Shown here: positions 28,556 through 41,267 of the stretch, in pieces
How the letters are laid out: each line of letters begins with the position of its first letter
Position numbering within the stretch: position 1 is the stretch's first letter
Assembly: GCA_019918135.1 (NCBI GenBank)
Contig: WBZZ01000500.1
Location: 1-45,000, forward strand
Reading direction: 5' to 3'
Length of the DNA: 45,000 nucleotides
Origin: Paulinella micropora
Lineage: Eukaryota; Cercozoa; Imbricatea; Euglyphida; Paulinellidae
Made by a program: the position numbers and the translations under genes
The notes under the pieces: generated by a model
Told to the model about the DNA's origin: nothing
What the model saw: the letters and a program-made list of their open reading frames with translations, nothing else
Databases searched by the model: none

Positions 28556-30791
28556 TACGGCTAGAAGATGGTACTATCCATATAGCCTCGCCTACCGCAT
28601 GGAGGCAACAACAGGCTCAAGATCCGGAGTTTAAGGAACTCATACAGTTATATCAGAACCCGGATGAGCTGAAGATGACGAAAGCGATCAAAGATCAGAT
28701 GAAGGAGATGGGATGGAGAGATGGTCTACTGTGGTACAAGGGCCTTCACGGTCGCTATGCGTCACAGCCGGACAAATGGACCCTTTGGGTACCGGAGAGT
28801 CTGAGACGATTTATATTTGTCGCAGCCCACAATTGCCCACTTTTGGCGCATCCAAGTCGACAAACGAACTCACATGTTCGTAGCGAGGCGATTCTGGTGG
28901 AAGAAGATGAAGGAGGAGATAGATCAGGCGGTGGATGCATGCATCCCGTGCAAGATAAACAAAACACCACTGAAGGCAAATTTCGGCCTGATTGACGAAT
29001 TTCCTCGTCATGCGGGGATGTTTGAGTTTATACACATTGATCATGTGGGACCTTTCCCAGAATCGAAGGATGGTTACAAATACCTCCTCACGGTTATTGA
29101 CAGAGCCACCAACTATGTGTGGATCATCCCTGTCAAAGACGTTACCGGCAAGACGACGGCCGAGGCGCTGATCGATAGCGTCATCTCACAGATCGGAGTA
29201 CCAAGAAAGATATGTTCTGATCGAGGCTCGGACTTTAATAACGAGGTCATCGACAAACTATCTAAGTATTACGGGATGAAATGGCAATATGTTACTGCCT
29301 ATAACCCGCGAGCAAATGGGAAAATCGAGCGGGTACACAGACCCCTCAAAGCCTCACTAAAGATGTATTGCACGAAGAAGGAGAATCAAAGAGCATGGGT
29401 CGAGGCAGCACCATCATTTGCGTTTGCAATGAACTGTCTACCCTCTACGGCGTTAGGAGGCTCGAAGAGCTCAATCTCGCCATATCAGTTAGTATATGGG
29501 CGTGAGCCTGATATCCCGACTTCGCTCCTTCACCCAAAAGACACTTGGGCGGATGCGGATGAGTTGTTTGGGATGAGACTTAGAGTGAAGATGGAGGCGG
29601 AACAAATAGTCAGGGCGCATAGAGAGGCGGAGCGCCGAAAGACTGATGCTGAAGGGGTGCGACAAGCGCACTTGGATCAGATCAAGTTTCAGGTTGGGGA
29701 TATTGTACTGTTGTACCATCCTCAGGTCCCGAAAGGAGTCAGCTCTAAGCTGTTCACTCACTGGAAAGGACCTTATCAGATTATGGAACAGACGGGACCT
29801 CTGAACTACAAGATCAGGGGTAGAGGGAAGGTGCAAATTGTGAATGTAAGAAGGCTGATTAAGTATGATCCCTTCTTACTGGAAGATGAATCCGTTGAGG
29901 AGGCGTTAAAACGGATGAAAGACGATTTCAAAGAGGTGCCGCCCATCCACAAGGAGGCTGGCATAGACCAAGACGATGCTTATCGGGCACCGATAGCTGA
30001 GAAGGAGGAGAGTGAGGTGGACAGTAAGGAGAAGACTGACCGCATAAGCGCGGTGGGGACTCAGTCTAAGTCTCCGCGAGAGCATAGCGGAAAGAAGGAG
30101 AAGATCACAGAGGCGCAGCTAAGGAGAGCGCGGAATGATCTTATCAACGACCAACCGAGGAAGGCGATGAGGTCGATGGGATCAAAGGACGTCCACCAGG
30201 AGGAGGAGGGGACGGACACTGACCCAAATGCGGGCAACGTTGAGATTGTCCATGAGCGATGGAAGGAAGGCGATGCGATAGCAACCATCGCATGGGTGAA
30301 AGATGCTTTCTATCTGATGAGACCAGCGGAACAACATGTCGCTGATGACACTCTCTTAGACTTATACTTGATGCGGGTCGTGGCGGTCCCACGACAGATG
30401 TGTCACACGGACACTCAAAATATCATCAGCCGCAAAAATAGTGCAACCGATACTCCAGTTTTAGAGAAGTATGGACCCGGTTGAGGATCCAAAGGCAAGA
30501 CATTATCTGCCAGTATATAAAGACGCAAAAAGTCTCGAGACATGGGATGATACAATTACTCCCAGAGACAAGGATTACACTGCGTGGACCATTCAGACAC
30601 TGCCAAGAGGAGTGCTTGATGTCCCTTTTGAATTATCGTTGGGCAGAATCCCTAATAAGATCTGGGACATTCTCGAACAGTCAAAGTTCGATCTGACTTT
30701 TGTTGGTGGTCCTCCACCAGGCAGTGACAAAGAAATTATTTTTCTTTATGCGTCTCAAACAAACTGGTTGATTGCCCACGGCGTATCATGA
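28556..30791 (+). pseudogene. pol: RT2 pol fragment: integrase and C-terminal extension
   Basis: Begins at IRLEDGTIHIASPTAWRQQQ, which in RT1 lies just ahead of the integrase finger. One extra base near 28865 breaks the frame within the HHCC finger. The rest (to 30484) has the DD35E core (HIDHVGPF, SDRGSDF, KIERVHRP) and HWKGPYQI. A further shift near 30400-30460 leads to a second frame (MDPVEDPKARHYLPVYKD..GVLDVPFELSLG) ending at 30791. The final residues after GGPPPG differ entirely from RT1 (no RARRRRQ). The conserved block in the C-terminal extension across subfamilies is notable. Joined upstream with an unrelated acidic stretch, the first frame is chimeric. Confidence 0.85.
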
Positions 30792-31580
30792 TTTGATCAT
30801 GCATCATCAGTTATCAATATGAATATTAAAAAGACTCAGTGATATAACTTGGCATTCGATCGCAACATACGAGTGCGAAAGGTCGATCGACGATGATACT
30901 ACACCGTATGCGGGGATCGCTAGTGTATTGAGCGATGGTGTTCCCGGGTATGACCCTTTCCAAGTCCTGGGATGATGTTCTCGAAAATGAAATGTTCTCT
31001 GAAACTTTCATTAAATTATTTTTTACGATAGATTATATACTGTCGTACCTGAGCACGGTCAATCTCTACTTGTGTCGGTATATCGCAGGGTCGGGTACAT
31101 ACACCTCGACTTCGGATATAGCTATTAGGACTGGCCCCCTAATACTATATCATAGGATATCCGCCTTATACAAGGGTATGTCATAAAAAGACAATGTACT
31201 TACGATCTCGCTGTGAATAATAATAATAATAATGATAATAATAATGATAATAATAAGAAGAAGAAGGAGATCAAAGGGGGAATCGTACTACAGCACCACG
31301 TTGCTTGTATTTTTTTTTATCAATAGTACGTTTGTTCTTGACATACTGCCGAGAAAAAAAAAAAAAAAAAAAGAGATTGAGGGGAAGGAGTTCAAAAATC
31401 TACAAGAATGGCTGGAGAATCCGCTTTGACGTGCCGTATGAGGATATATTTATCGTCTTTTAGCGTCTATCCGTGGGTCGATGCGCTGTGTGGCATGACT
31501 CCATAGCGCATACTATTTTCAGAAAGAAATCAGGTGTATGACGAAAATGCTATTTCCGTCATAAAATCGGGAGGGGGTAC
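30792..31580 (+). other. RT2 3' non-coding region and polypurine-like tract
   Basis: Homologous to the RT1 and RT3 regions but more diverged. It contains an AATAATAAT/GATAAT microsatellite (31217-31262) and an A run (31353-31371) absent from the others. The end, GGGAGGGGGTAC, precedes the LTR. Confidence 0.75.
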
Positions 31581-31821
31581 TGTAGGCATCACCCGGATAG
31601 CCGGTAAAAAGTACCTTTTCCTGGTGACAGGTGCACCAGCTTCAAGTTGTTTTTCAGTATTATTTGTCCGGATTGGACCTGATGCCATTTTATTCCTGGT
31701 CTGTTGCCGTTTTCCTTTTTGGCTTCACTGAGCTAATATAACGAGACATCATTCTCATCTTTTGAGGACTGTGTTTGGTTGTATTACCGACTTTTTACGA
31801 GCTATCGTTGGGGGCATTACA
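31581..31821 (+). repeat. RT2 3' LTR
   Basis: 241 bp, TGTAGGCATC to GGCATTACA. It is similar to the RT1/RT3 LTRs but shorter in the opening C run and clearly diverged in the middle. It keeps GCTAATATAACGAGACATCA. Confidence 0.95.
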
Positions 31822-31885
31822 GGAGAATCTAATGAACAGAGAGTGAATTGAAGTGTCAACGGTAAAGGTTTTGACCGTTCGTTAA

Positions 31886-31889
31886 CTTC
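31886..31889 (+). other. left target-site duplication of RT3 (CTTC)
   Basis: CTTC directly precedes the TG of the 5' LTR and recurs directly after the CA of the 3' LTR at 42321-42324. The true length may be five (ACTTC), because the LTR ends in A. Confidence 0.7.
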
Positions 31890-32138
31890 TGTAGGCATCA
31901 CCCCCCGGATAGCCGGTAAAAAGTACACTTTTTTTGGTGTCAGGTGCACCTAGTTTCTTCCCGTTATTTCATTATCGTTTGGCCGGATTTGACCTAATGC
32001 CATTTTAACCTTGGTCTGTTGCCGCTTTCTTTTGTGCGGTTTCACTGAGCTAATATAAGGAGACATCATTCTCCTTTGGGGATTTGTGTTTGGTTGTATT
32101 ACCGACTTTTTAACGAGCTATCTTCGGGGATTTTAACA
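31890..32138 (+). repeat. RT3 5' LTR
   Basis: 249 bp, TGTAGGCATC to TTTTAACA. It has TATAAGGAGACATCATTCTCC where RT1 has TATAACGAG. Confidence 0.95.
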
Positions 32139-32761
32139 TTGGAGTCACCAGCACACGGCTGATTTCTTTTCTGGCTTGTCCTTTGACGGCAGAAGGAAAA
32201 TTTGGGCTGACCTATCTCCATTGAGTAGGCAGACTCAAACAACAAATACTCCAACACATCCCCACACAAGCTCTTTTGCAAAACAATACGTCTAGGCGTT
32301 TGTGAGTAGGTGTCCCAGTACCCTCTCCACAGCCTTTATCCCTGTTCTCCCTTGAGGCAGATACCAGACATCTTTTCTGTTCTCCTGTTCTCCCTTAAGG
32401 CAGAGACAGAGTAAGTCAACAGACGTACGAACAAACACTCACAGTGACAAACAACTTGAAGGACACGAGCCTAGTACTCTCCCTCTCAAGTCTGTGCACT
32501 TAGTTGCCTCTCAAGTCACACACATCAGAGTATTTTTGCAAATCTCTGACTGTTTTTCGAAAGTAGGTCTGAACACCTATCCGACGACAAGTCGACTTCT
32601 CAAGGAGTGCTTCTCAAGCCTCTTTGACACTATCTGTACGTAGGTCCTAGTACCTCATAACAGATACAACAACAAAAAGAGCAAAAGAGAAGAGGAGTGG
32701 AGAAGGAGATCAAATTTTCAGAGAAAGTCGTACAGACTACTTCTTTCTCACAAAAAAAAAA

Positions 32762-32792
<31 letters not shown>

Positions 32793-32929
32793 CACACATA
32801 AGACATAGAGGTGAGACACTCTCTCTCTATACTATCTTTTCATCTTTTCTCTGTATTCGTTCCCCAGAGACGAACAGAGCAAATACGGGGTAGAATCAGC
32901 TCTGTCCCACTCATATTCCCCCAGCGACC
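32139..32929 (+). other. RT3 leader with primer-binding candidate and A/CA tract
   Basis: Begins with the same TTGGAGTCACCAGCAC as RT1. It is conserved along its length, with a long A run and (CA)n at 32752-32798 that is short in RT1. No coding sequence. Confidence 0.7.
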
Positions 32930-35489
32930 ATGTCTGAAGAATGGACTGAGGATGACGGAGGGGCGAGTGCTCAAACCCCAGAAGATGTAAATACGCTCGT
33001 TGGCCCTCTAGGGGACGAAACGGATTTGGCAGGGCCTTCCTTTGACACAGGAGGAGCAGACAATCCAATGGACCAGGTCCAAGATGAGGGAGCGATGATG
33101 ACGGAGGGGAGAAGGAGAAGAAGGAGGAGGAAGATCAGTGGGTGGCCGAATACGCCAAACTAACTAAGAAGGAGTTTGAGAAGAAAATAGGGGAGCAGCA
33201 GGCAGGTAAATGGCTATATATTCCCCCAGAGATTCGATGGGGAGATCCCTTGAGAAAGGAGGATATCTGTTACCCCATCCCGAGTCAAGCTCTGCCTCTT
33301 GCAGCATTCTTCAGAGACGACGGTGCACAGTTACAGGTGCAACACGTCTCATATGGGGACCAAATGTCTTTACCGGAGCTACTCAACCTCATTTGGGGAG
33401 TGTTTGAGTGTGCTATGCTCTATGAGTACCAGTCTGCGAAAAGTGTGCTGCCACGGAGGACCAGAGCACTGGTCAGGTTGCTTGATCCTGGTCAGGACAT
33501 CGAAGGAATAAAGAAGGGAGAATGAGAGTTTAAAGGCAAGAACCTGCGAGGGCAGCTTAATGTCATGGATGTGCCTTTGAAACTTATGGAGGCCAAGTTA
33601 ATTGACTTTGGCAAACTCCAACAAACCAAATTTGGCAGGGACACTCACCCAGTCCTGCAGGAAATAGAAGGGGAAGTCGGAGGGGTGACGAAGCTGAAAA
33701 AGCTGCATGCGGCCTTTCAAAAGGACGATGCATGGAAGAGGTGGGCTCAGACGAAGGATCATACGATCTTGGAGCCGAAGCAGGCACTCCCTGCTACTAA
33801 CAAAGCAACAGAGAAGGAGATGGCAGAGAAAACTCTGCTTCTTCGGAAGGCAGCCGAGCTCATGTCATTCTTTCATCATGCTCAAGACCTGCACATCAGG
33901 GATATAGCAACAGAAAAAGAAAGGAAGGAGTTGGAGGCACAAATTGCATTGGCTAGGGCGACGGCAACAAGGCAGGCACTTTCCTCTGGAACTTTTCTGT
34001 CTCCCCCTAGTTTCGCCTCGCCAACCCATGCAGCCCCTCCCGCCTCTACGACTGGCTCAGCGCCTACCACTGTCATTGTCAACAATAACGACAAGAAGGA
34101 CAGACAGGCTATCATGCAGGCCTTCCAAAAATATACCAAGTCCGATCCAACTGCTCTTACGCTGTATGCAGAGACAGAAAAGTTCCAGAGGCTGGCCTTG
34201 GTGACAAGCTCCCCCTTTTTAGTCAGAAGGATACGGATGCTGGCCTTCGTGACAAGCTCCGAAGCATAGATGCTTGTATGAAGCAGCATCCAACGGACGA
34301 AACACAAGAGTATGAGGCGTTGTCCACCTTGTTGGACCCATCAATCCTTACACAAGGGTTTGATGTAGCGGCATACAAAACGTTGCGAGCGGGAGTGGTG
34401 TCGGCTAGAAAGACCACCACAGACCTGCAATGCACGGTGCCAGTTGCCGTCCTCTTGCAATATTTTAAAACTCATGGGTATCAGCACCTGTGCACTGGTA
34501 CTTTGATTGGGTTCGAAATTTTTCAAGTGGTGAACACAGGGTTAGGCGATAACACGAGGTTGGCGGCGATCCTCACGGAGGTCAGCGCCAAGTACGGGCT
34601 CTTTTATAGCCGGAAGTCCATCATTCTGTACTTCTTGAGCGCTTTGTGTGCCAGACACCCGAGCAAGCTCGCACGGCTCATACAATCATGTCCGTCCTTC
34701 AAGGCGGTGAAGAAGGGGGACTTTTTGGAAACCAATATATACGAGAAGACTGTTGCGGCTACTCAGCCGGACGACCTGTTCAAGGAGGTGCTCGACGCGT
34801 GTTCCGAATTGGACACTGCCACTGAGTCACTCTCCAGTACCACGACACAGGGGGTTGTAGGTGCCCAAACAGCACATGCAACTCGGGTGGCAGGTCTGAA
34901 GAGAGGGAGAGATGAGAAGGTACCTTGTTACCGCTATTTCTCATACATGACGTGCAAGAAGGAGCAAGAGCTTGGCTTAGGCAACTGCCCATACAGCCAT
35001 GACTCTGATGATGTGAGGATGCAAAATACCTTCTTGCGAGAGCTTAAAGGCAGCAGAAGGGGCACATACTTCATGTACAAGAAGGAGTTGGAGGAGAGGA
35101 AGTGGAGTGCAAATATGGTCGACGATGCGGAGTTCCGCGGGGCCATCATTTCCTTCCTTGAGAAGATGCAGAAGAAGGAGGCGAAAGAACAACAACAGGG
35201 CCGACCAATAGCGCCGACAAGAGGAGGAGGAATGAGAGGATCGTCTCGAGGGTCCCGAGGGACGCAAAGAGGAGGAGGAAGGGGAGGTCGAGGCCACACG
35301 GGCTATCGTCCAAGTGGAGGCTGGACCCCAACGAGGACCCCAACGCGCCCTCCCAGAGGAAGCGGATACTGGAATAGCTCTAGCTCCAGTTCCAGCTCCA
35401 ACTATCCCCAGCAGGCATATGCCGCTGCGAGTGGGGACCAACAAGACGCTGGCACCGACCCAGGTGAGCGTATTGAAGTCTTAGAATGA
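32930..35489 (+). pseudogene. gag: RT3 gag (CCCH zinc finger, RGG tail), several lesions
   Basis: ATG at 32930 (MSEEWTEDDGG) matches RT1. The frame changes near 33100-33140; a TGA at 33523-33525 replaces a Lys codon of RT1; a 41-base net insertion near 34180-34225, containing a second copy of CTGGCCTTSGTGACAAGCTCC, shifts the frame again. From 34278 to 35489 one frame runs cleanly and shows the CCCH finger (34926-35000, C-x8-C-x10-C-x3-H, GNCPYSHD), an Arg/Gly-rich tail (about 35200-35360) and a Ser/Tyr-rich end. This intact 3' half defines the family consensus, against which the RT1 deletions were judged. Confidence 0.85.
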
Positions 35490-35492
35490 CGG
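35487..35492 (+). promoter_or_regulatory. TGA-CGG: candidate gag-pol readthrough stop, second copy
   Basis: GAA TGA CGG GAG. The frame then stays open for 20 codons to the pol ATG at 35550 and beyond. The stem-like ACTGT/ACAGT pair (35520-35524 with 35538-35542) is kept. Confidence 0.6.
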
Positions 35493-35549
35493 GAGGAGAA
35501 GAGGGAGAAGGGGACAAAAACTGTTCTTTTTAATCCGACAGTCACGGTT

Positions 35550-38500
35550 ATGCCTGCTGTTGTTGAACAGAATACGATCAGTCCCGTACCTCCTAGACGT
35601 GAAGTTGAAGGCACACAGCCTCAAAAGCCTCAAGGTAAGCATTTGCTAGTCCATCCTTCGAGAGCTAATATGATAAATGATGCAAATAGGAAGGCGAAGA
35701 AGGCGATGGAGGAGAGGAAACCGAAACCGAATGCTGGGCCTTCGCCTGCAAAGAAACAGCGGGTCGTTTCGCCGCCGACGGACTCAATAGTCTCTACTGT
35801 AGACACATGTACACTCAGTGTACCAGACTCTGTCTCACAGACACCCGAGATACCGGAAGACCCGGATACTCGAGAGGCTAAGCTAGAGAGGAAGGAGGAG
35901 GAACGAAAAGAGGACAAGGAACTTGAGCTTAGACTCAAAACCTTAGAACAAAAAATTCATGTGCTAGCGGCTAGTTTACACAGACCGGACGCGCTATGCT
36001 ACACTGACCTCTTTTGTGAAACTTTACAAACCACATTGAAAGTTGGTAATAATACGATGGCGAATATTAATATTGTCGGCCGGAAGTTTTTAAACGGTCA
36101 CCGGGCATGGGTGGACAAAAACACTAGAAAAACAAAGGGGACCCTAAAAGGGGTAGGCAGCCGTACAGAAATTACGGGCATCGTCACATTAATTTTTAAA
36201 TTGACATCCGGTCGAGTATATCGTGCGGACCTCTATGTTGTCCCCGATTACCACGGTTCAATCCTGCTGTCGTATGACCAATTGGCTGCGCACGGCGGGT
36301 AATTTATGGAGTGAAGAGAGGAGAGGAGGAGGATATTAATCCGATGACCGCTACTGACTCCTACGAGGCTTTTGAGCTGAGTCTAGCAACGGAGATAAAA
36401 AAGTTGGCCTTCGTACATGAGGTAACTGAAGCCTATGTGCACCCCTATGTCACAGTGCCGGACGAACTGTCCTGGACCGACAATTGGGAGACGGAGAGGC
36501 AGGCGTATACGGTTACGATTCCCGCATGGGACAAAAAGTCTATTAATGACTTAGTCGTAGCGCGTAATGAGTAATATGTGTTGCGAAACAGTGCCCGTCG
36601 TTGGCCAGATTCGCAGAAGGTGGCGGTGCAGATGTCCATATTACTAATGGCTACTGTTACCACGCGAAGGTGTCAGATGAGAAGAGAGAGGCGTTCGTGC
36701 CAAGGAGGAAGGGGCGTATCCCCGATACTCCAGCGGATGACATTAAAACTTTTATCACTAACTTTTGGGGTGACGTGCCCACCTGGCCGCGCTCATTAAC
36801 GGAAGTGAAAAGGTGTTTATGGACTCTGTTTGAGAGCAACAAGCCGTACTCTGTCATTCTGCCATACAATGAGAAGGCGATATGGGCACAGGAGATAAGG
36901 GACCGGCTTATTGATCATCCTATACCGGTGCCCTCCCGCAAGCAACAATTAGTGGTGGCTTGTCGACTCGGGTCTCGTGAGCAGAGCAGTGCTTACAAGC
37001 AGAAGCTCAGAGCCCAGGACAAGTTGAAATTAATACCTCAAGCCTTCACATGCTTTGATGGTTTTTACACCCGTAAGGCTCCGATACAATACGCGAACCT
37101 TATTGATATGCTTGTCGGGCTGGGCCATGATGATGAGCCGGACACAGTGACGTATGAAAGAACGGGACTAGACGATTTGTCGGAGGAGGATATGAGTTTG
37201 GAGGAGGACTTAGCGCCCCTCAGGGAGCATAAGAAGATGTCCGAGGAAGATTTCCAAGCGGTGGCGCGGAAAATCCTAGAATGATTGGGCACGGAGAGAG
37301 AAACAAAGCTTCTCAAAGCTAAGATGGAGGTGTATAGAGAAATTTTCGACCCTCCTCGGGCAGGTGGTGTAAAGTCTGAGGACTTCACTGCAGTCATTTA
37401 CAAGATACCGGGTGCGGAGCCATCTCCGGCACCACGGAGGGCAAATTTGAGCATACATGAGGAGAAGATAGCGGAGGAGAATGTAAGGCAGTTGCTCAAT
37501 GAGGACTTTATTGAGAGATCTACATCTCCAATTGTCTCTCAACCGAAAATCGTCCCTAAGCCAGGAGGAGAATGGCGTTTGACGATCAATTATGCCCGTG
37601 TGAATAAGGTGCTAGAGGAAGAGAGAAATCCTCTGCCGACCTTAGAAGAGGGCAGAAGAGTGCTGCGGAATGCTAAATTCTATTCGGTCATCGACCTTAA
37701 GAACGGCTTCTGGCAGATACCACTGGACGAGAAATCCAGATGGCTGACTGCATTCGTTGTCGGTATGGAAATATACCAGTGAAAGGTGCTTCCGATGGGA
37801 CTTAAACAGGCCCCGGGACTCTTTCAGAAGGCGATGCAGAAGATGCTGAGCGGTCAATATGACGACCAGTCGGCGGATGGTTTTATGAGAAGGAGAGGAC
37901 AGAAGGCGGGAGAATATGCATTTTGCTACATCGATGACATCATCGTATACTCTAACACAATGGAGGAGCATATCGATCATTTGTCAGACGTCTTCAGGCG
38001 CATCGGCGCTTTTGGCCTGAAATGCAACTTAAAGAAATGTCAACTCGCCAAGACAAGTGTGACGTATTTGGGTTACGAGATTTCTCATATAGAGTCTCGA
38101 TATCGCGCAAAAAGAGAGAGGAGATCGTGAGTAGACAGTTGCCAAGGAATCGCACGGAGTTACACTCTTTTCTTGCGATGGCACAGTACTACAGCCAGTT
38201 CATACCCGATTGGGGTGCAACTCGAGCTAAGTTGGAGAAGATGATTGATTTCGGAGACTTTGAGAAGTGGGATGAGGAGGCTTTGCAGGCGTTTAATACG
38301 CTCAAAGATCTCATTTATAAAGATCCCAAGGACGGCGGATTAGTACTTATGATGCCCGACTTTACGAAGCCGTTCGTAGTCGACACAGATGCATCTAAGT
38401 TCGCGATCGGTGCGGTGCTGCAACAAGAAGATGAGGAGAAAAAGTTGCGCCCGATCATGTTTATTAGTAGAAAGCTGTGTGCGGCGGAGCGAAATTACTG

Positions 38501-41267
38501 CACGCGACAGAGAGAGGCGTTGGCAGTAGTATGGGCTCTCAAGAGGCTCAGAGAATACTTGTGGGGAGGACCTCTATTCACGGTTAGGACCGATCATCAT
38601 AACCTTCTTTGGTTGATGAATCATGAACAAACCGGCCGTTTGGCGCGGTGGCAAGCTTTCTTGTCATGTTTCAATTTCACGATGGTCTACTTACCGGGAA
38701 AGCGAAACGTAGTCGCTGATAGCCTTTCCAGGCTAGAGTTTCAGTCGGAGGTGTCGGCTCTCGTATCATCAGTGGAGATGATAGATCTGTCCACGGACAA
38801 GGTGTACGAGGTAAGCCACATAGAGACGATGCAGATGGCAAGAGGCGTTCGTTATGACCGCACGGGTCTACGATATAGTCCTCAAGGCCCGGATCATGGC
38901 ATATGCTGTGAGGCACATGTTCTCGAAGACGCTGAGTGGTCTTATGAGGCATATGAGAACGCGAAGGCGAATATAAAAGAGGAGGAGGAGACGACTGAGG
39001 TCTGTACTGAACCTCCGCAGGAAAATCGAAGCGAGCTTGATGAAGACCCAGAAAGGGTAGGAGTAAGGTTGGAGGACGGTACTGTCCATATCGCCTCGCC
39101 TACCGCATGGAGGCAACAACAGGCGACGGATCCGGAGTTCAAGGAGCTCATAACGTTATACAAGAACCCTAATGAGCTTAAAAAGACTCCGCAGATCAAA
39201 GATCAGATGAAGGAGATGGCGTGGAGAGATGGGCTATTGTGGTACAAGGGCCAGCACGGCAAATTTGCGTCACAGCCAGATAAATGGACTCTTTGGGTAC
39301 CAGAGAAGTTGAGGCGCTTTATATATGTCGCTGCCCATAACTGCCACTTGCTGGCACATCCGGGTCGACAAAGAACCCATTGGTTCATAGCGAGGCGATT
39401 TTGGTGGAAGGGGATGAAGGAGGAGATAGACAGAGAAGTGGACGCATGCATCCCATGCAAAACCACAAAGACACCGCTGAAGGCGAATTTTGGCCTGATC
39501 GGTACATTCCCGTTACACGCCGGGATGTTTGAATTCTTACACATCGATCATGTGGGACCTTTCCCCGAATCGGCCGAAGGGTACAGATACCTTCTTACTG
39601 CCATTGATCGAGCCACCAATTATGTGTGGGTTGTTCCTGTTAAGGACGTTACAGGCAAGACAACTGCGGAGGCTCTGATCGACAGGATCGTCTCGCAGAT
39701 CGGAGTGCCTAGAAAGATATGTTCTGATCGAGGTTCTGACTTTAATAATGAAGTCATCGACAGACTATCTAAGTACTACGGGATGAAATAGCAATATGTT
39801 ACTGCCTATAACCCGAGAGCGAATGGCAAGATCGAGCGGGTACATAGACCCCTCAAAGCCTCGCTTAAGATGTACTGTATGAAGAAGGAGAATCAGAGAG
39901 CCTGGGTGGAGGCAGCACCTTCATTTGCCTTTGCAATGAACTGTCTACCCTCATCGGCACTAGGAGGAGCCAGAAGCTCAGTCTCGCCATATCAATTGGT
40001 TTACGGCCGAGAGCCTAGTATCCCAACCTCGCTTCTGCACCCAAAGGATACTTGGGCAGATGAGGATGAGTTGTTCGGGATGAGACTAAGAGCGAAGATG
40101 GAGGCGGAGCAAATAGTTGCGGCGCACAGGGAGGCGGAGCGCAGAAAGACTGATGCACAAGGAGTGCGACAAGCGCACTTAGATCAAGTCCGTTTCCAGG
40201 TTGGGGATATTGTACTCCTGTACCATCCTCAAGTACCCAAGGGGGTTAGCTCTAAGCTGTTTACCCACTGGAAAGGACCATACCAGATCATGAATCAGAT
40301 GGGACCTCTGAACTATAAGATCAGGGGTAGAGGGAAGGTGCAAATCGTGAATGTTCGAAGGCTGATCAAATATGACCCCTTCTTACTTGAGGATGAATCC
40401 GTTGAGGAGGCGTTGAAACGGATGAAGGAGGATTTCAAAGAGGTACCGACTATCAATAAGGAGGATACCTTAGAAGAGGAAAATGCCTATCGGGCACCAG
40501 TCTCGGAGAAGGAGGAGACCGAGAAGGAGAGTAAGAAAGGCTCAAACCGCAAAAGCGCGGCGGGGACTCAGTCTAAAGCCCCCATAGTCCGCGGCGGTAC
40601 GAAGGAGAAGTTCACGGAGGCGCAGATGACGAGAGCGCAAAACGATTTTATTTTTGACCAACCGAGGAAGGTGGCGAGGTCGACGCGAGCGGCGGATGTT
40701 CATGGAGGAGGAGGAGGGGAGAAAGACACTAACCCAAACGCGGGTAATGTGGACATTCGCCATGCGCGGTGGAAGGAAGGCGAGGCGATAGCGACCATCA
40801 AGTGGGTCCAAGGCGCTTTTTATCTGATGCGACCGGCAGAACCTCATGTTGCCGATGACACTCTCTCAGATCTTTATCTCATGCGAGCTGTGGCAGTCCC
40901 GCAGACTACGCGGGCAGCACGGACATCGAAGAGATCCTTAGCAGCAAAAACAATACAACCGGTACTCCATTTCTGGAGAAGCATGGACCCTGTTGAGGAT
41001 CCAAAAGCTAGACAATATTTACCGGTATACAAAGACGCAAAAGATCTCGAGACTTGGGATGGTACTATTACCCCTCGAGATAAAGACCACACTGCGTGGA
41101 GTATTCAGTCACTGCCTAGGGGAGTGCTTGACATCCCTTTTGACTTATCATTGGGCGCCATCCCGAACGGAATTTGGGACAGTCTTGAGGAGTCGAAGTT
41201 TGACTTGACTTTTGTTGGCGGCCCGCCACCTGGCAAAGAAGTTCGCGCAAGGCGACGAAGGCAGTAA
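35550..41267 (+). pseudogene. pol: RT3 pol, degenerate: protease-like, RT, RNase H, integrase, extension
   Basis: Same domain order as RT1. The protease-like triplet reads N-T-M (Asn codon 36051-36053), so the catalytic Asp is gone. Breaks: a deletion of about 25 bases near 36287 with TAA at 36300; a 4-base deletion near 36572; TGA at 37282; TGA at 37780 where RT1 has Trp (TGG); a 1-base deletion near 38092; TAG at 39789 where RT2 has Trp. YIDD (37927-37938), the RNase H motifs and the integrase motifs are present between the breaks. The C-terminal extension is intact to TAA at 41265. Here the connector before RT is continuous with the protease region, which shows that pol was one frame. Confidence 0.92.

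Larger units (their letters stand above)
28553..31821 (+). mobile_element. RT2: 5'-truncated LTR retrotransposon, second subfamily
   Basis: Keeps the integrase end of pol, the 3' non-coding region, the polypurine-like tract and one LTR. It lacks the 5' LTR, leader, gag, protease and RT. Its LTR and pol differ clearly from RT1/RT3, so it is a separate subfamily; the inverted LTR fragment at 1099-1209 belongs to it. It lies 68 bases from RT3. Confidence 0.9.
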
